Source: JALOOX01 sp964557955 | Lineage (GTDB): Bacteria > Desulfobacterota > Syntrophobacteria > Syntrophobacterales > Syntrophobacteraceae | Reading direction: 5' to 3' | Length of the DNA: 64,000 bases | Assembly (NCBI GenBank): GCA_964557955.1 | Contig: CAZLCS010000004.1 | Location: forward strand, 124,001 to 188,000 | In this document: positions 34,896-43,198 of the stretch, in pieces | How positions within the stretch are numbered: the first letter of the stretch is position 1 | Layout of the letters: every line of letters starts with the position of its first letter | The notes under the pieces: model-generated | Database searches by the model: none | Told to the model about the DNA's origin: nothing | The model's input: the letters and a program-made list of their open reading frames with translations, nothing else | Position numbers and translations under genes: made by a program

Positions 34896-36029
34896 GTGGT
34901 TGAAGAGCGGCCTTACAGCTTCCTCCGGTTGATCCGCCGCGCCCAGCTGGGGCGCCTCAAAGTGTACCTCGGCTATTGCGCGGGCGTCGGCAAGACCTGG
35001 CAGATGCTCGAAGAAGCCCACCGACTGAAAGCTGAAGGCATCGACGTGGTCGCGGGCCTCGTAGAGACGCACGGGCGTGCCGAGACGGCGGCGCTCCTGG
35101 ATGGCCTCGAAGTCGTTCCACGGCGCAGCATGGAATATCGTGGAATCCGTATCGAAGAGATGGACGTGGACGCCATTCTGGAGCGAAAGCCCCATGTGGC
35201 CCTCATCGACGAGCTGGCTCACACCAACGTGCCGGGCAGTCGAAATGCCAAGCGCTACCAGGACGTCCAGGAGATTCTGGCAGCCGGCATCCATGTCATC
35301 AGTACTCTAAACGTGCAGCACCTGGAGAGCTTGTACGACACCGTCGAGGGTATCGCGGGAATCAAGGTGCGGGAACGGATCCCCGATGCGATCGTCGCGG
35401 ATGCGGACGAGATCGTGAACGTGGACCTGACCACGGAGGATCTCCAGAAGAGACTGGAAGAGGGCAAGATCTATTCGAAGGAGCGCATTGATATTGCCTT
35501 GGTCAATTTTTTCAAAAAGGTGAACCTCGAGCAGCTCCGCGAGCTCACACTGCGCGAGGTCGCCGCCCAGATCGATCTGAAGAGCCGTGAAAACGTCGAG
35601 ACGGAGATCTCGGCCACCCCTGACCAGGTCCTGGTCTGCCTCAGCTCACGGGGCCCCAACAGCGAGAAGCTCCTGCGATACGCATCGCGGCTAGCGGGAA
35701 GGCTCAACCGCAGCTGGTATGCCGTATATGTCCAGACCCCCTCGGAGGAGCCCACTGCCATCGATTCGGACACCCAGCGCGTGCTGGCCTCCACCCTGAC
35801 CCTTGCCAAACAGCTGGGCGCTATGGTCTTCACTTATCAGGGCGAGGACGTCGTCGAAACCGTCCTGCGTTTCGCCAAGGAATACCGGGTAGGTCACATC
35901 GTGATCGGGAGTCCGGGGCCACTGCCGTTCTGGAAAAAATGGCTGGGCAAGAAGAACGTGGTCGAACAGCTCATCGAACATGCAAGGGGGATCACCGTGG
36001 TCGTCCTCGATACACGAAGGCATTCTTGA
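34896..36029 (+). CDS. kdpD: KdpD N-terminal half (sensor KdpD domain plus USP domain), no kinase
   Basis: Protein of 377 residues, against about 890 for full KdpD. It contains the N-terminal KdpD domain with Walker A YCAGVGKTW and Walker B-like HVALIDELAHTNVPG, then a universal-stress-protein domain (about 230-375, with IGSPG near the end). There are no membrane helices, HisKA or HATPase. The GTG at 34896 is used since AAAGG lies six bases upstream. The stop codon sits at a junction with trkA-like DNA (36026-36097), so loss of the kinase half by recombination is possible. Short KdpDs also occur naturally, and they could signal to the KinB-like kinase at 28205. Confidence 0.9.
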   Translation: MVEERPYSFLRLIRRAQLGRLKVYLGYCAGVGKTWQMLEEAHRLKAEGIDVVAGLVETHGRAETAALLDGLEVVPRRSMEYRGIRIEEMDVDAILERKPHVALIDELAHTNVPGSRNAKRYQDVQEILAAGIHVISTLNVQHLESLYDTVEGIAGIKVRERIPDAIVADADEIVNVDLTTEDLQKRLEEGKIYSKERIDIALVNFFKKVNLEQLRELTLREVAAQIDLKSRENVETEISATPDQVLVCLSSRGPNSEKLLRYASRLAGRLNRSWYAVYVQTPSEEPTAIDSDTQRVLASTLTLAKQLGAMVFTYQGEDVVETVLRFAKEYRVGHIVIGSPGPLPFWKKWLGKKNVVEQLIEHARGITVVVLDTRRHS

Positions 36030-36097
36030 TCGTGCCGGGCACTATCCGGGATGTGAGACACAACAAAGACCTGAATGGAGTGGAGGTGAGATCGTGA
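36026..36097 (+). pseudogene. Remnant of a trkA 3' end after kdpD
   Basis: In frame from 36026 the 18 codons read LIVPGTIRDVRHNKDLNG, followed by VEVRS and a TGA. Bases 36026-36079 match trkA bases 28085-28138 at 44 of 54 positions (IVLGKIQDVRRIKDLNG there). It has no start codon or upstream RCK sequence. It begins at the very end of kdpD. Confidence 0.7.
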
Positions 36098-36192
36098 CCC
36101 CAGGTGCGCGGGCGATGGCATAACAGAAGCCAGTTCATCCGCACGCGGAGTGGACCTGTAATCTGAAGTACTGCAGCCGGATAGCGGAGGGG

Positions 36193-37131
36193 TTATTCAG
36201 CGGCAGTCGATGACCGCGAGGCGGTCATGGGGCCGACTGCCGGTCGAGGTGTGCTGAGGGAGCAGAGGAGGATGCCTGTTGCCAGGGTGATGAGGCCTCC
36301 CGCCTTGTTCCATGAAGGGGCTTCTCCGAAGACCAGGTAGCCCAGCAGGGTGGCTCCGATGGGCTCACCCATCAGGACGACGGCGACAGTCGTTGGGGGA
36401 AGGAATCGCAGGGCCCAGTTGAAGGTGGTGTGTCCGATGAGCTGTGGAATCAGGGCGAGGATGCCCAGGATCAGGTAAGTTCGGCCGCTGAGTACACCCA
36501 GTGAAAGGTTGCTTGCCGTGCAGAAGAGGAAAAGCACCAGGGCGGCCGCGCCGTAGACCAGGAACGCGTAGGAAGTGAGGTCCATGGAACCCCTGGCCGA
36601 ACGGCCGAGCACCAGGTATCCGGCAGCCATCACGGCGCCGGCGAGGGCCAGCAGGTCCCCCCAGAAAGCCTCTCCGGAAACCGAGAAATCTGTACCGGCA
36701 ACCCACATTCCCCCCAGGCTGGAGCACAGCACTCCGGCAATCATCCATCGGTCGAAGGATTCACTGAGCCAGAGACGTGAAAGAAGTGTTGCGAAGAGCG
36801 GCGTCGTGCTGACGAGGGTGACCGAGCTGGCGATGGTGGTCATCCTGAGCGACTGAATCCAGCAGGCAAAATGAAGGGCGAGGAAGACTCCGGAGAGCAG
36901 AGTCACGGTCAGTGTCCTCTGGGAGAGCGGCACGCCGGCCGAGCTCCTCAATCTTCGCGCGAAAAGGGGCCCCAACACCAGGGCTGCCAGGGCAACCCGG
37001 TACCACGCGATGACCAGGGCCGGAGCCTCCGCCATCCGGATCAAGATGGAGGCTGATGAAACGGCTGAGATGCCCATGGCGACCAGTAGCCAGAGAATGT
37101 GAGCTTGGGGACGATTGTGCGGAGCAGGCAT
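36193..37131 (-). CDS. EamA/DMT-superfamily permease
   Basis: Membrane protein of 312 residues with ten predicted helices in two EamA repeats. The N-terminal repeat begins WLLVAMGISAVSSASILIRM. The second includes AGAVMAAGYLVLGRSAR and LGYLVFGEAPSWNKAGGLITLATGILL. Exports metabolites or amino acids in characterised relatives, but the substrate here is unknown. It is transcribed against kdpD and divergently from the small Cys protein gene. A hairpin (36210-36228) falls within its last codons. Confidence 0.88.
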   Translation of the reverse strand: MPAPHNRPQAHILWLLVAMGISAVSSASILIRMAEAPALVIAWYRVALAALVLGPLFARRLRSSAGVPLSQRTLTVTLLSGVFLALHFACWIQSLRMTTIASSVTLVSTTPLFATLLSRLWLSESFDRWMIAGVLCSSLGGMWVAGTDFSVSGEAFWGDLLALAGAVMAAGYLVLGRSARGSMDLTSYAFLVYGAAALVLFLFCTASNLSLGVLSGRTYLILGILALIPQLIGHTTFNWALRFLPPTTVAVVLMGEPIGATLLGYLVFGEAPSWNKAGGLITLATGILLCSLSTPRPAVGPMTASRSSTAAE

Positions 37132-37221
37132 CTGTAGAGCTTTAAGGGCGGGGTGGAAATGGGGTTGACCGACATGGCCGTGGGCAAGCCTTTTTCGCCT
37201 GTTTCATCTCCAAGTTCCCTC

Positions 37222-37251
37222 TTGACAAATGGAAACCTCTTGAAATATGTA
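37222..37251 (+). promoter_or_regulatory. Predicted promoter of the 42-residue Cys-rich protein
   Basis: A perfect TTGACA (37222-37227) is followed after 18 bases by TATGTA (37246-37251), a weak -10. It is about 40 bases upstream of the start codon. Confidence 0.45.
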
Positions 37252-37290
37252 AAGACGTTTCATACCAGTTCTTTGAGAGGAGACTTCCTG

Positions 37291-37419
37291 ATGCTTAAGA
37301 GCCCTTGTATCAATTGTGACAGAGCCAAAGAAGACAAGAACAAGTGTTTGGAAAACTGTGAGAAGCTAAAAGAGTATCAGGAAATGATCCTGAAGCAAGG
37401 GATTTATGCTACGATGTAG
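37291..37419 (+). CDS. Small Cys-rich protein of 42 residues
   Basis: A 42-residue protein with CINC and CLENC (C-x2-C-x11?-C-x3-C spacing). It could bind zinc or a cluster, or act as a small redox or regulatory protein. The remaining residues are charged and helical (KLKEYQEMILKQ). The ATG at 37291 has GAGAGGAG about seven bases upstream; the frame is open further back but lacks a ribosome site there. It has its own promoter-like and terminator sequences, is AT-richer than its neighbours, and precedes rplU. Not assigned to a family. Confidence 0.6.
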   Translation: MLKSPCINCDRAKEDKNKCLENCEKLKEYQEMILKQGIYATM

Positions 37420-37443
37420 CGGGTTGCTCCAAGGGATTCTCTG

Positions 37444-37472
37444 AAGGCGGCTGGCCGTGCCGCCTTTTTTTT
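37444..37472 (+). terminator. Intrinsic terminator after the Cys-rich protein gene
   Basis: Stem GGCGGC (37446-37451) with GCCGCC (37459-37464), extended by A-T pairs and followed by eight T residues (37465-37472). It separates the small gene from rplU. Confidence 0.82.
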
Positions 37473-37520
37473 CTCATTGGTCTTCTAGGCTCACTCGTGA
37501 GCCGAGCGGAGGAATGTTCT

Positions 37521-37877
37521 ATGTACGCTATTTTTCGGTCTGGCGGAAAACAATATCAGGCGGCGCCGGGTGCCGTGCTGAGGCTCGAAAGGATTCCCGG
37601 CGAGATTGGGGAGATGGTGACTTTTGACCAGGTACTGGCCGTTGCTGACGGGGACCGGGTGGATTTCGGAAAGCCTGTACTGGCGGATCACTCGGTGGTG
37701 GGGCGCATCGTCGAGCAGGCCAGGGCGCGCAAAATTGTCATTTTCAAGCACAAGAGACGAAAAGACTACCGCAAGAAACAGGGACATCGGCAACATTACA
37801 CAGCCGTTAAAGTGGAATCCATTTCGCTGCCGGGGTCGGAGATCCCAGCAGAGGTGGTACAGGCTTCCGAGGAATAG
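37521..37877 (+). CDS. rplU: 50S ribosomal protein L21
   Basis: Ribosomal protein of 118 residues with the L21 start MYAIFRSGGKQYQ and the KHKRRKDYRKKQGHRQHYT signature. The ATG at 37521 follows GCGGAGGAATG. It is the first gene of the usual rplU-rpmA-obgE order. Confidence 0.97.
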   Translation: MYAIFRSGGKQYQAAPGAVLRLERIPGEIGEMVTFDQVLAVADGDRVDFGKPVLADHSVVGRIVEQARARKIVIFKHKRRKDYRKKQGHRQHYTAVKVESISLPGSEIPAEVVQASEE

Positions 37878-37910
37878 CTCTGTTTTTCTGTGGTATGGGA
37901 GGGATGACCG

Positions 37911-38177
37911 ATGGCTCATAAGAAGGCGGGAGGAAGCTCCCGAAACGGCCGCGACAGTGCGGGGCAGCGCCGGGGTGTGAAGAAATTCGGTGGGGAGATG
38001 GTCCAGGCGGGGAACATCATTGTCCGCCAGCTGGGTACCAAGTTCCATCCCGGGAAGAATGTCGGAATGGGGAGGGATTACACGATCTATTCCCTCATCG
38101 AGGGCCAGGTGGCCTTCGAATACCTGGACAAGAGGCGTCAGAAGATCAGCGTCTATCCGGCGGCTCCCGCTCAATGA
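37911..38177 (+). CDS. rpmA: 50S ribosomal protein L27
   Basis: Ribosomal protein of 88 residues. The N-terminal AHKKAGGSSRNGRDSAGQRRGVK is the L27 signature (start processed by Met removal), and IIVRQLGTKFHPG follows. It lies 33 bases after rplU. Confidence 0.97.
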   Translation: MAHKKAGGSSRNGRDSAGQRRGVKKFGGEMVQAGNIIVRQLGTKFHPGKNVGMGRDYTIYSLIEGQVAFEYLDKRRQKISVYPAAPAQ

Positions 38178-38280
38178 TTCTGACCGGATTCTGCCGGTGA
38201 GGGAGAGGCGGTCTTTCGGCTCCGTCCCTTACCGGGCAGGTGTGTTGACACCTAGACCAGTCGATCTTGTAATCAGGTTT

Positions 38281-38318
38281 GACAAGAACCCTTCCTCGGC
38301 AGTGGAAGGGTTCTTGTC
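38281..38318. other. Perfect 15-bp hairpin between rpmA and obgE
   Basis: Arms 38281-38295 (GACAAGAACCCTTCC) and 38304-38318 are exact complements around an eight-base loop. GTTTGC follows, not a T-run, so strong intrinsic termination is not expected. It lies 35 bases before obgE and may stabilise or process the mRNA of the rplU-rpmA unit. Confidence 0.6.
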
Positions 38319-38353
38319 GTTTGCGGCCTGAAGGAAAGCCGGAGAGGACGGGC

Positions 38354-39358
38354 ATGAAATTTGTGGACGAGGTGCGCATACGGGTCCAGGCGGGAGACGG
38401 TGGCAACGGATGCGTGAGCTTTCGTCGAGAGAAATACGTGCCGAGAGGCGGTCCCGATGGCGGCGACGGCGGGAGGGGAGGGGATGTGATCCTTGAAGCC
38501 GTATCCAATAAGCACACGCTTCTGGACTTTCGCTACCGTCATCTGTTCAAGGCCCCCCCGGGCAAGCACGGATCGGGACAGAACCGGCATGGGCGCAGCG
38601 GTGAGGATCTGAGGCTCGAGGTTCCCGTGGGGACCGTTGTGAAGGACCCGCTGAGCGAGGAGGTGCTGGCCGATCTCACGGAGGCAGGCCAGGTATGGAC
38701 GGCTGCCAGGGGCGGATCGGGCGGTCGCGGGAATGCGCGCTTCGTTTCCTCGACGCGTCAGGTGCCTCGATTTGCCGAAGAGGGACGGCCGGGCGAGGAA
38801 GCAGAGGTGGTCCTCGAGCTCAAACTCATGGCCGATGTAGGGCTCGTTGGTTTTCCCAACGCCGGCAAATCGACACTCATTGCAGCCGTTTCTGCAGCGA
38901 AGCCCAAAATCGCCGACTACCCGTTCACGACCCTTGTTCCCAACCTGGGCGTGGTGGCGTTCGGCGACAATCCGCCCTTTGTCATGGCGGACATCCCGGG
39001 CCTCATTGAGGGAGCTCACGAAGGTGTCGGGCTGGGCTTACGGTTTCTGCGGCACATTGAGAGAACCCGCGTCCTGGTTCACCTCATTGATGCGAGCGAG
39101 TTGGACGAGGATGACCCGCTCAAACCCCTGCGGCAAATCGAAAGCGAGCTGAGAAGCTACTCAGAGGAGTTGCCCCTCAAGGAGAGCATCATCGCTCTCA
39201 ACAAGGCGGATCTCATTGCGGACGGGCCGAGATTGGAAAGACTTGCGAAGGCATTCCGGGAGACGGGGCGCCCCACCGTGGTCATCTCGGCCCTGGCCCG
39301 AAAAGGGCTTCAGGATCTCCTGCTGCTGCTGACGAAGGCTCTGAATATGTCTGCATAG
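38354..39358 (+). CDS. obgE: Obg family GTPase
   Basis: Essential ribosome-associated GTPase of 334 residues, used in 50S maturation and stress response. The Gly-rich Obg fold (about 1-158) includes GGDGGRGGDVIL and GRSGEDL. The G domain has G1 GFPNAGKST, G3 DIPGLIEGAHEG and G4 NKADL. It has the short form without a long C-terminal tail. The ATG at 38354 with GGAGAGGA upstream is the standard Obg start, although the frame is open further back. Confidence 0.96.
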   Translation: MKFVDEVRIRVQAGDGGNGCVSFRREKYVPRGGPDGGDGGRGGDVILEAVSNKHTLLDFRYRHLFKAPPGKHGSGQNRHGRSGEDLRLEVPVGTVVKDPLSEEVLADLTEAGQVWTAARGGSGGRGNARFVSSTRQVPRFAEEGRPGEEAEVVLELKLMADVGLVGFPNAGKSTLIAAVSAAKPKIADYPFTTLVPNLGVVAFGDNPPFVMADIPGLIEGAHEGVGLGLRFLRHIERTRVLVHLIDASELDEDDPLKPLRQIESELRSYSEELPLKESIIALNKADLIADGPRLERLAKAFRETGRPTVVISALARKGLQDLLLLLTKALNMSA

Positions 39359-39505
39359 ACAAAGCTGGAATCCCGGATTTTCTCTCGGGTCCCAAACGCC
39401 TTGCCCTTGGGATGCCTTTCCTGTAAATGCCATCATGAAGTAGAAATGAGTTTGGGTCATGCCGATGCTCGAGCTCGGTTCCTTCGTACTCTTTGAGAGT
39501 GGGAC

Positions 39506-40687
39506 ATGCCGGAAGTGAATTTCGATCGCAATGAGCTTTTTCAAAGGTGCCGCAGGCTGGTCATCAAGGTGGGAAGCGCCGTGCTCACGGGGTCTCGGGG
39601 TTTGAATCGCGTGATGATTCATCGATTGAGCGATCAGATTGCCGAGCTCAAGGAGCGCGAAAAGGATCTCAAGATCGTGGTCGTCTCCTCGGGGGCCGTG
39701 GCGTCCGGAGTGCGCAAAATCGGTCTTCAGGAGAAGCCGCGGACGATACCCCACAAGCAGGCCGCAGCGGCCGTGGGGCAGGGCGTCCTTATGGAGGCCT
39801 GGGAAGAGGCTTTCGACAAGTACGGCATCCTCGTGGCGCAGGTCCTGCTCACGGGTGAGGACCTGGCCCAGCGGCATCGTTACCTGAATGCCCGAAACAC
39901 CCTGGAGACACTCCTGGATTGGGGGATTCTTCCCATCATCAACGAGAATGACACGGTGGTGATCGAGGAAATCAAGTTTGGAGATAACGACCAGCTCTCG
40001 GCCATGATCGCCGGTCTCATCGGGGCGGATATCGTCGTGAACCTGACGGATACCGACGGCCTCTACGACTGCGATCCCAGGGTCGACTCCTCTGCCCGCC
40101 TGATCCCCCTGGTGCAGCGCGTGGATTCCAGGATCCTGGCCTGTGCAACACCTCAGGCGGGTACGGTCGGAACCGGTGGAATGCTGAGCAAGGTGAGCGC
40201 CGCGAAGAAATGCCTGGCTTCGGGTGTGGCCATGATCATAGGGCCCGGCCGGGAGCGCGATGTTCTGCTGCGCCTGTTTCATGGCGAGCCCATCGGCACG
40301 CTCTTCATGCCGCAGCAGAGGCAGTACCACGGCATGAAGCTCTGGTTGGCGAATCTACCCAAACCCGCCGGCGATCTGCAATTGGATGACGGCGCGGTGA
40401 CGGCGCTTCAGAAACGCGGGAAATCCCTGCTGCCCATCGGGGTTCGAAAGGTCATCGGGACCTTCGGTGTGGGGGCTGCGGTGCGTTGCGTGGATGAAAG
40501 AGGGGACCTGGTCGGTGTGGGCCTGACCAACTACAAGTCTTCAGAGATCGAGCTGATCAGGGGGCATCGATCGGAAGAGATCGAGTCCATCATCGGGTAC
40601 AAGCACTCGGATGAAGTGATCCACCGCAACAATTTCGTCCTCATGGGAGAGATTTCGGATGTGTCCGAAGGAGAGATCCATGCTTGA
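39506..40687 (+). CDS. proB: Glutamate 5-kinase
   Basis: First step of proline synthesis from glutamate. Of 393 residues, the kinase domain (about 1-265) has VIKVGSAVLTG, SSGAVASGV, INENDTV and FGDNDQLSA. TDTDGLYDCDPR and GTGGMLSKV complete the substrate site. A C-terminal PUA domain (about 290-370) follows. It overlaps proA by eight bases. Confidence 0.96.
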   Translation: MPEVNFDRNELFQRCRRLVIKVGSAVLTGSRGLNRVMIHRLSDQIAELKEREKDLKIVVVSSGAVASGVRKIGLQEKPRTIPHKQAAAAVGQGVLMEAWEEAFDKYGILVAQVLLTGEDLAQRHRYLNARNTLETLLDWGILPIINENDTVVIEEIKFGDNDQLSAMIAGLIGADIVVNLTDTDGLYDCDPRVDSSARLIPLVQRVDSRILACATPQAGTVGTGGMLSKVSAAKKCLASGVAMIIGPGRERDVLLRLFHGEPIGTLFMPQQRQYHGMKLWLANLPKPAGDLQLDDGAVTALQKRGKSLLPIGVRKVIGTFGVGAAVRCVDERGDLVGVGLTNYKSSEIELIRGHRSEEIESIIGYKHSDEVIHRNNFVLMGEISDVSEGEIHA

Positions 40688-41930
40688 AGATATCCTGTCC
40701 ATGGGCAAGAGGGCTCGCTGGGCGGCACAGCGAGTGAGTGTGGCCGACAGCACGGCCAAGAGCGGCGTTTTGCTCCGCATGGCGGAGGCCTTGTCTGAAG
40801 AGCAGGGGCTCATTGCGGAAGCCAACGAGAAGGATCTGACCGAGGCGTCGGCGCGAGGCCTGTCCGGTGCCAAGTTGGACCGGCTGCGCATCAGTGAGAA
40901 GGTGCTCAAGGAGATGATCGACGGGCTGCGCGAAGTGGCCGTTTTGCCCGATCCGGTGGGTGAGATCACCCGAATGTGGCTGCGCCCCAATGGGCTGCAG
41001 GTGGGGCGCATGCGAATTCCGCTCGGCGTCATCGGCATCATTTACGAATCACGCCCCAATGTGACGGTGGACGCAGCCGCCCTGTGCATCAAGGCTGGAA
41101 ACGGAGTCATCCTGCGGGGAGGGTCCGAGGCTTTCCATTCCAATGTATGCCTGGCTTCCATCCTTCGCCGATGCCTGGCCGAGGGGGGGCTGCCCGAGGA
41201 CGCGGTCCAGCTTGTGGGGACCACCGACCGCCATGCGGTGCTGGACCTTCTCAAACTGGAAGAATACATCGATGTCATGATCCCCCGTGGGGGCGAGGAG
41301 CTGATCCGCTTCGTCTGCGAACATGCGAGCATGCCGGTGCTCAAGCATTACAAGGGCGTTTGTCACGTCTTCGTGGACGAGTCGGCGGACCTGGACATGG
41401 CCGAGAACATCTGCCTCAATGCCAAGGTGCAGAGACCGGGAACCTGCAACGCGATGGAGACTCTGCTGGTGCACCGTGCGGTGGCGGGGGCTTTTTTGCC
41501 CAGGATGGCCGAGGTTTTTCGGAGGGAGGGTGTCGAGCTGAGGGGATGCCCGGAAACCCGCCGCCTGATTCCGGAATGCAAAGAGGCCACCGAAGAGGAC
41601 TGGCATGCGGAATACCTGGATTACATTCTGGCCGTTCGCATCGTTGCCGGTATGGAAGAGGCCATTGAGCACATGGCGACCTATGGTTCTCAGCACACCG
41701 AGGCCATCGTGACGCGGGATTTTCAGCGGGCGCATCGCTTCATCAGGGAGGTTCAATCGTCTCTGGTGCTGGTGAACGCCTCGACACGGTTCAATGATGG
41801 CTTTCAGTTGGGTTTGGGAGCCGAGATTGGAATTTCGACGTCCCGGCTGCATGCATTCGGCCCCATGGGAGTGGAGGAGTTGACCACGACCAAGTTCATT
41901 GCTTTCGGAGACGGTCAGCTCAGAAGTTGA
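40680..41930 (+). CDS. proA: Gamma-glutamyl phosphate reductase
   Basis: Second proline-synthesis enzyme, NADPH dependent, 416 residues. It shows GVIGIIYESRPNVTVDAA and ILRGGSEAFHSN. The catalytic Cys lies in RPGTCNAMETLLVH, and the C-terminal LGAEIGISTSRLHAFGPMG is conserved. ATG 40680 overlaps proB by eight bases and follows AAGGAG, so it is translated with proB. Confidence 0.96.
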   Translation: MLEDILSMGKRARWAAQRVSVADSTAKSGVLLRMAEALSEEQGLIAEANEKDLTEASARGLSGAKLDRLRISEKVLKEMIDGLREVAVLPDPVGEITRMWLRPNGLQVGRMRIPLGVIGIIYESRPNVTVDAAALCIKAGNGVILRGGSEAFHSNVCLASILRRCLAEGGLPEDAVQLVGTTDRHAVLDLLKLEEYIDVMIPRGGEELIRFVCEHASMPVLKHYKGVCHVFVDESADLDMAENICLNAKVQRPGTCNAMETLLVHRAVAGAFLPRMAEVFRREGVELRGCPETRRLIPECKEATEEDWHAEYLDYILAVRIVAGMEEAIEHMATYGSQHTEAIVTRDFQRAHRFIREVQSSLVLVNASTRFNDGFQLGLGAEIGISTSRLHAFGPMGVEELTTTKFIAFGDGQLRS

Positions 41931-41985
41931 ACCGCTCGAGCATGAATCCCTGCATGGCGCGATCGCTGCTTATGATCCGTGTGAA

Positions 41986-42669
41986 ATGAACAGCGGGATG
42001 ACTGGGAAGATTGGCATTATGGGCGGAACATTCGATCCCGTCCACTATGGTCACCTGCGCGCAGCCGAGGAAGCCTTGGAGGCCCTTGGCCTGGATCGGA
42101 TCCTGTTCGTCCCGGCTGCCTCGCCCCCGCACAAATTTCAGGCGGGAATCCAGGAATTCGAGCACCGGATGGAGATGCTCCGACGGGCGGTTGAGGACCA
42201 TCCGCAATTTGAGGTGTCGGACCTGGAGCGGCAGATTCCCGGCAAATCGTATACAGCCGTGACACTTCGCAAGCTTCACGGCCTGCTTCCAGAGGAGTCG
42301 CGACTCTTCTTTCTCCTTGGAATGGACGCCTTCCTCGAACTGAACACGTGGTGGCATTATCGTGAGCTTTTTGCACTCTCGAGTCTTGTGGTCTTGAGGC
42401 GTCCGGGCCATGAAGAGGGACAGATTCCGGTATTCCTGAAAGAGCATGTGTCACCTCTCTATGAATTGGAGGCTGGATCGGGGGTATTTGTGCACCCCGA
42501 GCTGCTGCCGGTGGTTGTGGTCCAGAATACCTACCTCGGCATTTCATCGACCCGAATTCGATGGTTGGCCGCCCATGGGAAATCAATCCGGTATCTGGTT
42601 CCTCATGAAGTCTTGCGTTATATTGCCAAGGAGCGACTGTATGAACCGGGGTCACAGAGGAATATCTGA
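41986..42669 (+). CDS. nadD: Nicotinate-nucleotide adenylyltransferase
   Basis: Adenylylates nicotinate mononucleotide in NAD synthesis. It has GIMGGTFDPVHYGHLRAAEEA (the HxGH-type motif), FVPAASPPHK and the C-terminal ISSTRIR. 227 residues if the ATG at 41986 is used; ATG 41998 is the nearest alternative. An earlier in-frame ATG at 41899 overlaps proA and adds a non-family extension. Confidence 0.93.
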   Translation: MNSGMTGKIGIMGGTFDPVHYGHLRAAEEALEALGLDRILFVPAASPPHKFQAGIQEFEHRMEMLRRAVEDHPQFEVSDLERQIPGKSYTAVTLRKLHGLLPEESRLFFLLGMDAFLELNTWWHYRELFALSSLVVLRRPGHEEGQIPVFLKEHVSPLYELEAGSGVFVHPELLPVVVVQNTYLGISSTRIRWLAAHGKSIRYLVPHEVLRYIAKERLYEPGSQRNI

Positions 42670-42761
42670 GGATGCCGGGCATAGTGAGGGCCTTCACGCG
42701 GAAGCACCGAAGGTCTTTTTCGGGATAGGGATTTGAGGCCCATTGGAGTGATCTGTGAAGA

Positions 42762-43187
42762 ATGCCGAGGGAAACAAATTTGGTGAGTGAGCTCGTAGAA
42801 AGCCCCAAGGCCATGAGCTCCAGAAGCAGGGCGCTATTATTCGCAAGGCTGGCTGTTGACTTCAAAGCTCTGGATCTGGTGGTTCTTGATGTGAGCGGCC
42901 TATCCTCTTTTGCGGATTTCTTTGTGATCTGCAGCGGCAAATCGAGCCGGCAGGTGCAGGGTATCTCGGATAACATCCAGGAGAGTTTGCGGAAAGAGGG
43001 GATCAGGCCCCTGGGGGTCGAGGGGAATCGTGAAGGCCAATGGGTGCTGATGGACTATGGCGATGTGATCATTCATGTTTTCTACGAGCCCGTTCGGCTC
43101 CTCTACGATCTGGAAAGCCTATGGTCCGAGGCCAGGCGGGTGAGATGTGATCACGAGGATGTGCCTGAGAGCACGGTTGTGCCATGA
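42762..43187 (+). CDS. rsfS: Ribosome silencing factor RsfS
   Basis: Small protein of 141 residues that binds ribosomal protein L14 and blocks subunit joining under starvation. Recognised by DVSGLSSFADFFVICSGKSSRQVQGI and the GQWVLMDYGDVIIHVF block. It commonly follows nadD, as here. A GTG at 42783 is an alternative start. Confidence 0.93.
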   Translation: MPRETNLVSELVESPKAMSSRSRALLFARLAVDFKALDLVVLDVSGLSSFADFFVICSGKSSRQVQGISDNIQESLRKEGIRPLGVEGNREGQWVLMDYGDVIIHVFYEPVRLLYDLESLWSEARRVRCDHEDVPESTVVP

Positions 43188-43198
43188 GGTGAGGTCCC

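Noticed and set aside
34896..36029. Frameshifted full-length kdpD
   Set aside because: No HisKA or HATPase sequence follows in any frame. Downstream DNA matches trkA and then the EamA gene.
36210..36228. Eight-pair hairpin ATGACCGC-GAG-GCGGTCAT
   Set aside because: It lies within the last codons of the EamA gene and has no T-run. Kept only as a note in the gene entry.
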